A DNA stretch of 64,000 nucleotides from assembly GCF_017876165.1 (NCBI RefSeq), contig NZ_JAGINQ010000005.1:186001-250000 (forward strand), given 5' to 3'. Below the pieces are notes generated by a model, which was not told the DNA's origin, ran no database searches, and saw only the letters and a list, made by a program, of their open reading frames with translations. The stretch comes from Azospirillum soli (lineage in GTDB: Bacteria; Pseudomonadota; Alphaproteobacteria; Azospirillales; Azospirillaceae). Position 1 is the first letter of the stretch; every line of letters begins with the position of its first letter. Shown here piece after piece: positions 35,701 through 43,614 of this stretch. The translations under genes and the position numbers were made by a program.

Positions 35701-36009
35701 TCACCCCCCCGCGATGGCCACCATCAATGTCAGGGTCGCTCCGGCCGGGACGTGCGTGTCCAAGCCGCCCTGACGGCGCACGTCGTTCCCGCCGAGATAC
35801 ACGTTCACGAAGCGGCGCAGGTCGCCCTCGGCGGTGAACAGCCGCTCGCGGAAGATCGCGTCGGCGCCGACCAACGCGGTCAGGGCCTCCCGCACCGTGG
35901 CGCCGGTCACGGCCACCTCGCCCCGGCCGCCGACGAAACCGCGCAACGGCCCCGGCACGCGGATGCTCACCTCGTTCACCGCACTGTGGCTCACCGCAAC
36001 CTCGCTCAC
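35701..36009 (-). CDS. ThiS/MoaD-like sulfur-carrier protein of the YcaO-TfuA operon
   Basis: 102 residues with the beta-grasp pattern: EVSIRVPGPLRGFVGGRGEVAVTGATVREALTALVG, VNVYLGGNDVRRQGGLDTHV, and the end PAGATLTLMVAIAGG. The C-terminal Gly-Gly is the tail that is adenylated and then thiocarboxylated in ThiS and MoaD. The GTG start overlaps the TfuA stop by 4 bp (GTGA). Inference: it supplies sulfur to the YcaO-TfuA enzyme. No E1-like activating enzyme (ThiF/MoeB) is in the window, so activation would come from elsewhere in the genome. Confidence 0.85.
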   Translation of the reverse strand: MSEVAVSHSAVNEVSIRVPGPLRGFVGGRGEVAVTGATVREALTALVGADAIFRERLFTAEGDLRRFVNVYLGGNDVRRQGGLDTHVPAGATLTLMVAIAGG

Positions 36010-37403
36010 GGCACCGTCTCCCCTTCGCGCAAGGCCGCCTCGGCCTCATCGGCCAGACGGCGGAACAGGTCGCGGACCTGACGCGCCTTCACCAGATCGA
36101 TGCGCAGGTCGTTCGCGTCCTTGAAGCCGGCCTCATAGGCCCAGGCGGTGTAATGGGCGTCCATCCGCCCATCGGTCTGTTCGATGTGGTCGAGCACCAG
36201 CCGGTCCATCTCCACCGCCGGCTGACGGCTGAAGTCAGCGAAGTGCAGCTCGGCGACGCGCTCGGCAAGGGCCGCATCCTCGGCCACCGCCTCGTACAGG
36301 CCGCGCACGCGCAGCTCGTTCAGCACGGGGCGCGTGGTGCGTGCCATGAAGCGGCGGGCGATCAGCCAATGGCGCATGGCCCGCTCGACCGCCAGTTCCA
36401 TCATCAGGCCGGAGAATTCCGCCTCGGTCAGGTCGTTGCGGCGTTGCCAGCCGGCCAGCGCCTCGGCACTGGTGATGCCCCGGCGCCAGCAGAAGCGTCG
36501 CGTCTCCTCCGTCACCGCCGCCGCGTCCACCGTCACGCCGACCAGTTCGGCCAGTTGCAGGGACAGAACCCGGCCCAGCGCCGCCGCGTTGATCTCGGCG
36601 AAGTCGGCGCGGTGCAGGGCGGCGTGGTTGGCGATGCTGGACAGCGGGACCTCATGCCCGCCATGGACGGCGCGGCGGTCGCGTTCGTACAGCACCTCGA
36701 AGAAATGCGTGCGGTTGAAGTCGAAGGGCACGCGCGGGGGCAGGGCGGTCACGCCCCGCAGAGCGAGGTCGCGCAGATGGTGCAGCAGCGTCTCGGCGTC
36801 CCGCCGCTTCAGGTCCACATAGCCGGTGGCGAGAAAGCCTTCCAACCGCTCCGTCTCGGCGTCGGTCAGTCCAGCCTCGGCCCAGATCCGGTCGCGCGCG
36901 CGCTCCGGGAAGTACAGCCGCTTGGCGGCGGCGACCAGCCGGTCGTGCAGCGCAGCGTCGATCACCCCGGCGTCTTGCGCTGCCCGGAAGCTGGCGCGCA
37001 GGTTCACCATCGGCTCGGACAGCGGCATAAAACCGTCTTCCGGCCCGGCGTGGGCGAGAGCGACCTCGTCGTCCTCGGTCAGGGTGCCGTCGGTGTACTG
37101 GCGCACCACCTCGCCGACGCCGATCATCCCGTATTCGGCGCACTCCACCGCGCGCAGTGCGCCCATGCTGGAGGCGCCGAATACGGTCACCCCTTCGTGC
37201 AGGGCGAACAGGATCTCCTTGTGCCAGACGGCCAGCGATTGCCCGAACACGCCGTCGATCAGGGCCAGCACGTCCGGCCGGTGGATGTGCAGCGCGCTGA
37301 CCACGTCGGCCTGCGCCACCGGCGGCAGGTAGACCGCGTCCGGCAGAATGGCGCGGGCGGCTTCGACCGGCATGGTCGGGCCGAGGAAGACGCAAATCTT
37401 CAT
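36006..37403 (-). CDS. TfuA-like protein with large C-terminal extension
   Basis: 465 residues. The first ~190 are a typical TfuA domain: ICVFLGPTMPVEAARAILPDAVYLPP, LALIDGVFGQSLAVWHKEILFALHEGVTVFGASSMGALRAVEC, and MIGVGEVVRQYTDGTLTEDDEVALAH. TfuA proteins partner YcaO enzymes and are required for thioamide formation in thioviridamide-type RiPPs and in methyl-coenzyme M reductase. The remaining ~270 residues are helical and not recognised; they might bind the leader or the sulfur carrier. It overlaps ycaO by 4 bp and the carrier gene by 4 bp. Confidence 0.92.
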   Translation of the reverse strand: MKICVFLGPTMPVEAARAILPDAVYLPPVAQADVVSALHIHRPDVLALIDGVFGQSLAVWHKEILFALHEGVTVFGASSMGALRAVECAEYGMIGVGEVVRQYTDGTLTEDDEVALAHAGPEDGFMPLSEPMVNLRASFRAAQDAGVIDAALHDRLVAAAKRLYFPERARDRIWAEAGLTDAETERLEGFLATGYVDLKRRDAETLLHHLRDLALRGVTALPPRVPFDFNRTHFFEVLYERDRRAVHGGHEVPLSSIANHAALHRADFAEINAAALGRVLSLQLAELVGVTVDAAAVTEETRRFCWRRGITSAEALAGWQRRNDLTEAEFSGLMMELAVERAMRHWLIARRFMARTTRPVLNELRVRGLYEAVAEDAALAERVAELHFADFSRQPAVEMDRLVLDHIEQTDGRMDAHYTAWAYEAGFKDANDLRIDLVKARQVRDLFRRLADEAEAALREGETVP

Positions 37404-38722
37404 GTCGGCATTCCGGCGGGCATTGGCTGGGCGGACATTGGCTGAGCGGACAGCGAAGGGGCGGCCATCGCGTTGGCGAGGGCGGCGGCGAAGGCCTGCG
37501 CGCGCGGCCCCGGCGTGTAGAAATCGGAGCAATAGCCTTCCAGCCCCGGCACCACCACTCGGCCCACCGGGATTCCCTTGTCCGCGTGGGTCAGGTCGAA
37601 GGCGATGGCCTGCCCGATCCCGGCGCGGCGCAACGCGTCCAGCAGCAGGGCGATGTCCCCTTCGAAAGTCGGGGTGGCACGGTTGGGATGGCGCCGGCCG
37701 TCCACGGTGGCGGGCGCCGCCTCCAGGGCCGCCACTTGGACGGCGTCGTCGGCGCTCTGGTTCATCTGGATGTCGCGGCGGAAGAAGTCGTCGCGCGACC
37801 CAGCGATCAGGACGAGACGCGACTGCACCGCTTCCGTCAGGGCGCGGGACATGGCGACCGCCGGTTCCAGATGGCTGCCATAGCCCCGGTGCATGCCGCC
37901 GTGGCGCAGTTCCCGGTCGTAGACGATGGCCATGTAGGTCGGAACACCTGTGTCCACCGTCATATCGTAGAGCAGCGGGCGGATGCCCGCCTCGGCGAAG
38001 CGCGCCACCAGATCCCGGATCACCGGGCTGTCCACGGTGTTCAGATCGACGCGCGGCGTGGCGCAGCCGAGCACGCCACCGGCGAATTTCCAGCAGGCGA
38101 CAGCGTCGCGCTCGATCACCTCGTAGAGGGCCGCCGCGATGGCCTCCAGGATGTGGTTGCCGCTGGCCAGCCCGTTGGTGCCCATGGCGTAGAAGCTGCG
38201 CAGGCCCGGCCTCGGCACCGGGGGACCGAGCATGCCGACCGCCGTCCAGGGGGCGGCGACCGGCCTGTTGCTCATCAAATCCCAGCCCCAGGCCCAATAT
38301 TCGGGCAGGTCGGGCCGAAAGGAACCGTTCCGGGTGCCCGGCAACCGGTCGATCGGGATCCGGCCGTCCGGGGGCAGGGCGTTCCACGGGCATTCGACCG
38401 GCGGAAGCGCGAGCGCCTCCGCGTGGTAGACCTCGATGCCCTCCATGGCGGCCGACACCGTGGCGGCGGTCAGGCTGAACCCCTTCCCGGCGCTGTTCGA
38501 CAGCGACGGGCTGTTCGGCCGGTGGGCCAGCACGGTGTGGATGCCGATGCGGTCAAGGCCGGTCACGTCGGCGAGGCGGGTGATCCCGCACCGCCGCAGA
38601 TGCGGCCTGATCCGCTCCAGCGTTTCTTCCGGGGTCGCGGTGCGATGGGTCCCCAGGAAGAAACGCTTGGCCGCCCGGTGAACGGTGTCGCCGAGCCGGA
38701 TACCCGAACCGGTCTCAGTCAT
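37400..38722 (-). CDS. YcaO-family ATP-dependent peptide-backbone-modifying enzyme
   Basis: 440 residues. The YcaO nucleotide-binding elements are visible: SLSNSAGKGFSLTAATVSAAMEGIEVYHAE, GTNGLASGNHILEAIAAALYEVIERDAV, and SRALTEAVQSRLVLIAGSRDD. YcaO enzymes phosphorylate backbone amides, giving azolines when Cys/Ser/Thr attack, or thioamides when sulfide or a sulfur carrier is supplied with TfuA. The C-terminus lacks the PxPxP end common in azoline-forming YcaOs and instead ends in Ala/Gln/Pro/Met repeats (AQPMSAQPMPAGMP). It overlaps the precursor gene by 8 bp upstream and tfuA by 4 bp downstream. Confidence 0.93.
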   Translation of the reverse strand: MTETGSGIRLGDTVHRAAKRFFLGTHRTATPEETLERIRPHLRRCGITRLADVTGLDRIGIHTVLAHRPNSPSLSNSAGKGFSLTAATVSAAMEGIEVYHAEALALPPVECPWNALPPDGRIPIDRLPGTRNGSFRPDLPEYWAWGWDLMSNRPVAAPWTAVGMLGPPVPRPGLRSFYAMGTNGLASGNHILEAIAAALYEVIERDAVACWKFAGGVLGCATPRVDLNTVDSPVIRDLVARFAEAGIRPLLYDMTVDTGVPTYMAIVYDRELRHGGMHRGYGSHLEPAVAMSRALTEAVQSRLVLIAGSRDDFFRRDIQMNQSADDAVQVAALEAAPATVDGRRHPNRATPTFEGDIALLLDALRRAGIGQAIAFDLTHADKGIPVGRVVVPGLEGYCSDFYTPGPRAQAFAAALANAMAAPSLSAQPMSAQPMPAGMPT

Positions 38723-39878
38723 CAGCCTTCTTCACCGGCTGGGTCTGCGGAGCGGCGACGGTTCCCTCGGCCGGCTGGCCGGCGAAGATGAAGCCGCTCG
38801 CGGTGGCTCCGGCGGCGGGCTGACCCGAGAAGATCGGGGCGGTCGCCGGCTGACCGGCAAAAATTCCAGCAGCCGGTTGGCCGGCGAAGATGCCCGCCGC
38901 TGGCTGGCCAGCAAAAATCCCAGCGGCCGGGTGGCCGGCAAAGATGCCAGCAGCCGGTTGGCCCGCGAAGATTCCGGCAGCCGGCTGACCGGCGAAGATG
39001 CCTGCGGCCGTCGTAGCGCCCGTGGCGGGCTGACCCGCGAAGATGTGGCTACCGGCGGCGGCACCCGTCGCCGGCTGGCCCGAGAAGATCGGAGCGGCGG
39101 TCGGCTGACCCGAGAAGATTGGCGCGCCCGCCGTCGCACCGGTCGCGGGCTGGCCCGAGAAGATGGGGGCGGCTGCCGGCTGACCGGCGAAAATGCCCGC
39201 CGCCGGCTGGCCGGCGAAGATTCCAGCGGCCGGCTGGCCCGCGAAAATGCCCGCGCCCGTCGTGGCGCCCGTGGCGGGCTGACCGGCGAAGATTGGGGCG
39301 CCGGCCGTGGCACCCGTCATCGGCTGGGCCACGAAGATGAAGGCGCCCGTGGCCGCGCTGGGGAGCGGCTGGGCGACGAAGATGAAGGCACTGGCGGTGG
39401 CGCCGGTGGCGGGCTGACCCGAGAAGATGGGGGCCGCCGGCTGGCCGGCAAAAATTCCCGCCGCCGGCTGGCCGGCGAAGATCCCAGCGGCCGGCTGGCC
39501 CGCGAAGATGCCCGCAGCCGGCTGGCCAGCGAAAATCCCGGCGCTCGCGCCGCCGTCCGTGGTGGCGCCATTGGTCGGTTGGCCGGCGAAGATCGGAGCG
39601 CCGGCCGGCTGAGCCGCGACAGCGGGCGCGCTGGCGGCTGCGGCCGCGGTGGCGATCGACTCGGCGGCCACGCCCGGATCGACGTTCTGGCCTTTGGCGG
39701 TCAGGGAGCGCAGCGCATCACCGGCGGCCGACCGCACCTCCTCGGCATCCACGCCTTCGAAACCGCTGCTGGCGAGCAAGGCACGCTTGCCGGCGGCGTC
39801 CAAGCCGTTCAGCGTGTTGCGGAACTCGCTGTCGGTGGCAAGGCGTTTGATGAGGTCGAGCGCGCGAGTGTTCGCCAT
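38715..39878 (-). CDS. Multi-core RiPP precursor with Nif11-like leader and 24 IF(A/S)GQP-type repeats
   Basis: 387 residues. Residues 1-50 (LDLIKRLATDSEFRNTLNGLDAAGKRALLASSGFEGVDAEEVRSAA) have the Nif11-type leader pattern. An Ala-rich spacer follows to ~93. Residues ~95-370 hold 24 copies of a hexapeptide: 16 IFAGQP, 5 IFSGQP, 2 IFVAQP and 1 IFAGHP. They sit in 9-residue units (GIFAGQPAA, in runs of 4, 3 and 6) or ~15-residue units with ATGAT-type linkers. There is no Cys anywhere and no signal peptide; the tail is PQTQPVKKADD. AGGGGGA precedes the ATG. It is first in the operon with YcaO, TfuA and a sulfur carrier. Alternative: a modified repetitive structural protein rather than a peptide natural product. 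Confidence 0.88.
   Translation of the reverse strand: MANTRALDLIKRLATDSEFRNTLNGLDAAGKRALLASSGFEGVDAEEVRSAAGDALRSLTAKGQNVDPGVAAESIATAAAAASAPAVAAQPAGAPIFAGQPTNGATTDGGASAGIFAGQPAAGIFAGQPAAGIFAGQPAAGIFAGQPAAPIFSGQPATGATASAFIFVAQPLPSAATGAFIFVAQPMTGATAGAPIFAGQPATGATTGAGIFAGQPAAGIFAGQPAAGIFAGQPAAAPIFSGQPATGATAGAPIFSGQPTAAPIFSGQPATGAAAGSHIFAGQPATGATTAAGIFAGQPAAGIFAGQPAAGIFAGHPAAGIFAGQPAAGIFAGQPAAGIFAGQPATAPIFSGQPAAGATASGFIFAGQPAEGTVAAPQTQPVKKADD
38756..39600 (-). repeat. Coding tandem repeat array (27- and 45-bp units) in the RiPP precursor
   Basis: Near-identical 27-bp units (each GGC ATC TTC GCC GGC CAG CCG GC-like, with synonymous variants) alternate with 45-bp units. All are in frame. The array is conserved at protein level while third positions vary, which points to selection on the peptide rather than recent slippage alone. 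Confidence 0.85.
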
Positions 39879-40165
39879 CGTATTCCCCCTGTTATCCCGT
39901 TTTCCCGGTCAAGACACCCGCACTCGGTGTGCGTCGTGCCACGTTTGCAAGTTATTATAGTCAGCGATAACGATGGAACTACCACCAAATTTCCGCATCC
40001 GTGAGTGCGTATGGATGCGAATTCGCATGCATGCGACGTTTTGTTGCACGCCACCTCCATCTCCCACAGGTTGCAGCCCTCCTCTCCCGAAGGGGCGGCT
40101 GACACGGGCGGGCGGTCTGTGCCAGGGTCATGGTGCGCCGCCCAGCACATCGGGAGGGAATCGCG
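39879..40165. promoter_or_regulatory. Divergent promoter region between precursor and cyclase genes
   Basis: 287 bp without a gene. On the minus strand a perfect TATAAT (39959 down to 39954) lies ~75 bp upstream of the precursor start. No clear -35 partner is visible, which could mean activator dependence. On the plus side GGGAGGGAA is the SD of the cyclase. Confidence 0.5.
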
Positions 40166-41860
40166 ATGACGGACAACGCGGTTCGAAGCGGGAATTCCGG
40201 CTGGGTGCCGGCGCGGCCCTCGGTGCGCGCCCTGCGGCTGACCACCGGGCTCGTGATCTTCAGCTTCGTGGCGACGCATCTGCTGAACCACGCGATGGGC
40301 CTTGTCTCGCTGGACGCGATGGACGTGGCGCGGGGCTGGTTCGTCGGCTTCTGGCGCAGCACCCCGGCGACGATCCTGTTCTATGGGTCGGTGCTCGTCC
40401 ACGCCGCCCTGGCGATGGTGGCGCTGTACCGGCGCCGCACGCTGCGCATGCCGCCGGGGGAACTGGCGCAGCTGGTCCTCGGGCTGGCGGTTCCGTTCCT
40501 GGTGATCCCGCATGCCGTAGCAACGCGGCTGCACGCGGTCCTGACCGGGCTTGAGGACACATACGATGTGGTTGTGCAGGCGCTGTGGGTGGACTCGCCA
40601 ATGGTCGGCCTGCGCCAAGTGCTGACTCTGCTGGTGGTCTGGACCCATGGCTGCATCGGCATTCACTTCTGGCTCCGCCACCGATCCTGGTATCCGGCCG
40701 CAGCACCATGGCTGTTCGCGGTGGCTCTGCTGATCCCCGTCCTGGCCCTGATCGGCTTCGCCCAGGCGGGCAAGGAGGTTGCCGGACTGGTCGCGCGCTA
40801 CGGGCCGGAGGTGCGCGGCCCCGACCCGCCGACCCTGGAGTGGGTGCGGTCGGGCGCCTACGGCCTGTTCGGCGGGGCCATCGCGGCGACGCTCGCGGCG
40901 CGGGGCGTACGGGCATTGCGACGGCGGCGCACGCTGGTGCGGATCGCCTATCCCGACCGCCAGACCGTCGCCGTGCCGCGCGGCTTCAGCGTGCTGGAGG
41001 CGAGCCGGCTGGCCGGTATCCCGCATGTGTCCGTCTGCGGCGGGCGGGGCCGCTGCTCGACCTGCCGGGTGCGCATCGTGGAAGGGGCGGACAAGCTGCC
41101 CGAGCCGAACGCCGACGAGCGCGCCACGCTGGACCGGGTCGGCGCGCCGCAGGGTGTCCGGCTCGCCTGCCAGCTGCGCCCCACCGCCGACCTCGCGGTG
41201 ATTCCGCTGATCCGCTCCACCCCGCTGGGGCCGCGGCCGCGCACCGATGGCCGCTGGAGTGGTGAGGAGCGCGCCATTGCCGTCCTGTTCTGCGACCTGC
41301 GCGGCTTCACCGCCCTGTCCGAACAGAAGCTGCCCTTCGACGTGGTCCATCTGCTGAACCAGTATTTCGCCATGATCGGGCAGGTGGTGGAAGGGGAGGG
41401 CGGGCGCGTGGACAAGTTCATCGGTGACGGCGCCATGGCCCTGTTCGGCGTGGACGGCAACCCGGACCGCGCCTGCCGTCAGGCCATCGCCGCCGCCTGC
41501 GCGGTCGCCGCCGGCGTCGAGCAGATGAGCCAAGGCTTGCAGGCCGACATGTCCCACCCGCTGCGTCTCGCCATGGGGCTGCACGCGGGCATCGCCATCG
41601 TCGGGGAGATGGGTTACGGCCCGGCCACCTCGCTCACCGCCGTCGGCGACGTGGTCAACGTGGCGAGCCGGCTGGAGGGGCTTGCCAAGGAACTGGACGC
41701 GGAACTCGTCGTCTCCGACACGGTTGTTCGGCGGGCGGGGCTGGACCTCGGCGATGGTGCGGCGCGGGATATCGCGGTGCGCGGCCGGGCGGCTCCGGTG
41801 CGGGTTCTGGTCCTTCCCAGCACGGCGCACCTGCGGGCGGTGCTGGAGCGGCCGGGCTAG
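40166..41860 (+). CDS. Membrane adenylate cyclase with cytochrome-b-like anchor and 2Fe-2S domain
   Basis: 564 residues. Residues ~15-255 are a five- to six-helix membrane region with paired His (FVATHLLNHAMG, LVHAALAMV, VIPHAVATRL, THGCIGIHFW), resembling the haem-b anchor of succinate dehydrogenase. Residues ~265-350 are a plant-type ferredoxin domain with SVCGGRGRCSTCRVRI and a fourth Cys in RLACQLRP. Residues ~365-560 are a class III cyclase (AVLFCDLRGFTALSE, metal Asp; VDKFIGDGAMALFG; GDVVNVASRLEG). Lys and Asp at the base-selecting positions suggest ATP. Inference: cAMP output gated by quinone or redox state. It is divergent from the RiPP operon. Confidence 0.9.
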   Translation: MTDNAVRSGNSGWVPARPSVRALRLTTGLVIFSFVATHLLNHAMGLVSLDAMDVARGWFVGFWRSTPATILFYGSVLVHAALAMVALYRRRTLRMPPGELAQLVLGLAVPFLVIPHAVATRLHAVLTGLEDTYDVVVQALWVDSPMVGLRQVLTLLVVWTHGCIGIHFWLRHRSWYPAAAPWLFAVALLIPVLALIGFAQAGKEVAGLVARYGPEVRGPDPPTLEWVRSGAYGLFGGAIAATLAARGVRALRRRRTLVRIAYPDRQTVAVPRGFSVLEASRLAGIPHVSVCGGRGRCSTCRVRIVEGADKLPEPNADERATLDRVGAPQGVRLACQLRPTADLAVIPLIRSTPLGPRPRTDGRWSGEERAIAVLFCDLRGFTALSEQKLPFDVVHLLNQYFAMIGQVVEGEGGRVDKFIGDGAMALFGVDGNPDRACRQAIAAACAVAAGVEQMSQGLQADMSHPLRLAMGLHAGIAIVGEMGYGPATSLTAVGDVVNVASRLEGLAKELDAELVVSDTVVRRAGLDLGDGAARDIAVRGRAAPVRVLVLPSTAHLRAVLERPG

Positions 41861-41987
41861 CCGGTTGGATTGATCTTTCGTGCACCAGCCTTGACATGGC
41901 AGTGGCCCTGACGCATTTATAGTGCACCGCAGCAAAACAAGAACCCATTCCGGGAGAGACGCCTTCTCGATCCTTGAGGAGGTTTCC

Positions 41988-42200
41988 TTGATCACCACGC
42001 ATTCCGACGTTTCCTCGACCAATTCCCCCTCGGTCACCTTCCCCTCGGCCCTTCCGTCCGCCGCAGACCTGCGCCGCATCCGTCGCGAAGCCGAAGAGAT
42101 CCGCGCCGAGACCATCCGCAACATCTTCCGCAAGCTGATCACGGCTCTGTCCGGCTTCGGCCGCGCGCCGTCCCTGCGTCTGGGCGAGCGCCGGGCGTAA
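41988..42200 (+). CDS. Small DUF1127/RSP_7527-like protein
   Basis: 70 residues. GAGGAGG lies five bases before a TTG start; upstream ATG options lack an SD. The C-terminal half, DLRRIRREAEEIRAETIRNIFRKLITALSGFG, is an Arg-rich amphipathic helix like those of the short DUF1127-type proteins of alphaproteobacteria. Those proteins often affect phosphate or carbon metabolism, RNA turnover or stress. The function here is not defined. A hairpin with a T-rich run follows. Confidence 0.65.
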   Translation: MITTHSDVSSTNSPSVTFPSALPSAADLRRIRREAEEIRAETIRNIFRKLITALSGFGRAPSLRLGERRA

Positions 42201-42233
42201 AGCACCCTCCTTCAAAAATTCTGCAAGACCCCA

Positions 42234-42275
42234 CCGCGCCTATGGAGGCGCGGCGAGGGCTCTCTTTGTCTTTTG
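42234..42275 (+). terminator. Rho-independent terminator after the small DUF1127-like gene
   Basis: CCGCGCC (42234-42240) pairs with GGCGCGG (42247-42253) over a 6-nt loop. A T-rich segment ending TCTTTT follows. Confidence 0.55.
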
Positions 42276-42294
42276 GTAATCCATGGAGTTCGTC

Positions 42295-43257
42295 ATGGAA
42301 AAGCGAGCGGTCGCCCTCGGCGGCTTCGGTGGCTTCAACCTGCACGGGGCGGGTGTTCTGACGGCGCTGGACCGCACCGGCGCCATGCCCGACCTGTTCA
42401 CGGTGACCTCCGGGCAGATCGTCGTCCTTGCCGCGTGGCTGCGCGGCGAGAACGTGCGTGATCTGCTTCTGCACCGGGATCGCGCATCCGGCCCGTTCCA
42501 GACCTGGTGGACGGCCATCTTCGGCCACACCGGCGTCTTCCGGCCCGCCATCCATGAGCACGCGCGCCGCTGGCTCGACGTGCCGCTGTCGCCCGACGCC
42601 ATGCTGGAGCGGCTGATGCCGGCCCGCCAGTACCTTCCCGCCCGCGAAACCGGCTACGCCGAGGAGATCGCGCGCACGCTGAACGAGGCCGAGGTCGGCG
42701 TGGTGTTCAACACCTACGATTTCCGGGCCGGGGAGGGCGTGCTGCACGGCAACCCCGCCGCGCGCCGCCTGATGGCCGGCGAGGTCGGGCTGGAGGACAT
42801 CACGCCCGAGGCGGTGCAAAGCGCCCTGTGGTTGTACCTCTACGGCTTCGAGGAGGCGCCTGGCGGCCTGATCGACGGCGCCTACCACCGCAGCATCATT
42901 CTGGCCGAACTGCACGGCTTCGATCACGTGACCGTGGCGGCGCCCTTCCCGGTGTCCTGGCTGGGGCCGGTGCCGAAGAACCAGCTTGAGGTGGAGAACT
43001 GGAAAATCCGCCAGTGGTTCGCCAACTCCTACAAGGCCGAGGTGGCCCGCCTGCGCCGCGTGATCGATCTGATCGACAGGGGCACGTTGCAGGACCCAGC
43101 CTACCGCATCCGCTCCCTGACCGAGCTGCCGCTGCGCCGGCATTACGGCTATTTCGACTACTTCACCGAAAAGGAGGAGGTGTTCGACGACGCCCTGGTT
43201 CAGGCCCTCGACGCTTTCGGGGAGCCGGAACGGCGCCGGATCCGCTCTGCCGGGTAG
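42295..43257 (+). CDS. Patatin-like phospholipase domain protein
   Basis: 320 residues. The N-terminus VALGGFGGFNLHGAGVLTAL resembles the glycine-rich oxyanion loop of patatins. FTVTSGQIVVLAAW holds the nucleophile-position Ser in a non-canonical context (usually GxSxG), and GLIDGAYHRSI supplies the DG(A/G) dyad. The C-terminal half (EVENWKIRQWFANSYKAEVARLRRVIDLI, then RHYGYFDYFTEKEEVFDDAL) resembles DUF3734-type patatins. The altered GxSxG makes catalysis uncertain. GGAG is six bases before the ATG used; an ATG 12 bp earlier is open. Confidence 0.75.
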   Translation: MEKRAVALGGFGGFNLHGAGVLTALDRTGAMPDLFTVTSGQIVVLAAWLRGENVRDLLLHRDRASGPFQTWWTAIFGHTGVFRPAIHEHARRWLDVPLSPDAMLERLMPARQYLPARETGYAEEIARTLNEAEVGVVFNTYDFRAGEGVLHGNPAARRLMAGEVGLEDITPEAVQSALWLYLYGFEEAPGGLIDGAYHRSIILAELHGFDHVTVAAPFPVSWLGPVPKNQLEVENWKIRQWFANSYKAEVARLRRVIDLIDRGTLQDPAYRIRSLTELPLRRHYGYFDYFTEKEEVFDDALVQALDAFGEPERRRIRSAG

Positions 43258-43320
43258 GTGACGTTCCTCATGCCGGCCCCAACTGTTCCCCGCTGAAGCT
43301 GTTGTAAGGAACGGGCAGAC

Positions 43321-43614
43321 ATGAGGAACGCCATGGCCATCGAACGCAACCGGCCGGACGGCGCATCGTCCGGCAAGTCATCGGGCAGCAATTCATCGGG
43401 CAGCAATTCGTCGGGCGGCGACAAGCCGTCGATCGTCGATCTGGTCACCGACCCCGAACGGTTCGACCAATGGCAACGCCAGCGCGAACGGGAAGAGGCG
43501 GCGGACAAGCGCCCGTCGTCCTCCGACCGGCCATCATCGGACCGTCCGTCTTCAGAGCGGCCACCGTCGGCCCGTCCACCATCGGACCGTGACGAGCGCG
43601 GCCGGGATTCCTGA
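43321..43614 (+). CDS. Low-complexity Ser/Arg/Pro-rich small protein
   Basis: 97 residues. A Ser/Gly/Asn start (SSGKSSGSNSSGSNSSGG) and a Ser/Pro/Arg/Asp tail of SSDRPSSER-type repeats flank a short ordered middle (PSIVDLVTDPERFDQWQRQREREEAADK). AAGGA precedes the ATG. Its stop overlaps the CBS gene's ATG by one base. No family is recognised. Confidence 0.6.
   Translation: MRNAMAIERNRPDGASSGKSSGSNSSGSNSSGGDKPSIVDLVTDPERFDQWQRQREREEAADKRPSSSDRPSSDRPSSERPPSARPPSDRDERGRDS

Noticed and set aside
38756..39600. Regular short repeats that could be taken for a CRISPR array
   Set aside because: The units are in-frame coding repeats without unique spacers and no cas genes are present.
39931..39945. 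TGGCAC on the minus strand as a sigma-54 -24 element for the RiPP operon
   Set aside because: There is no TTGC/GC element at the -12 spacing, so the match is only half of the consensus.
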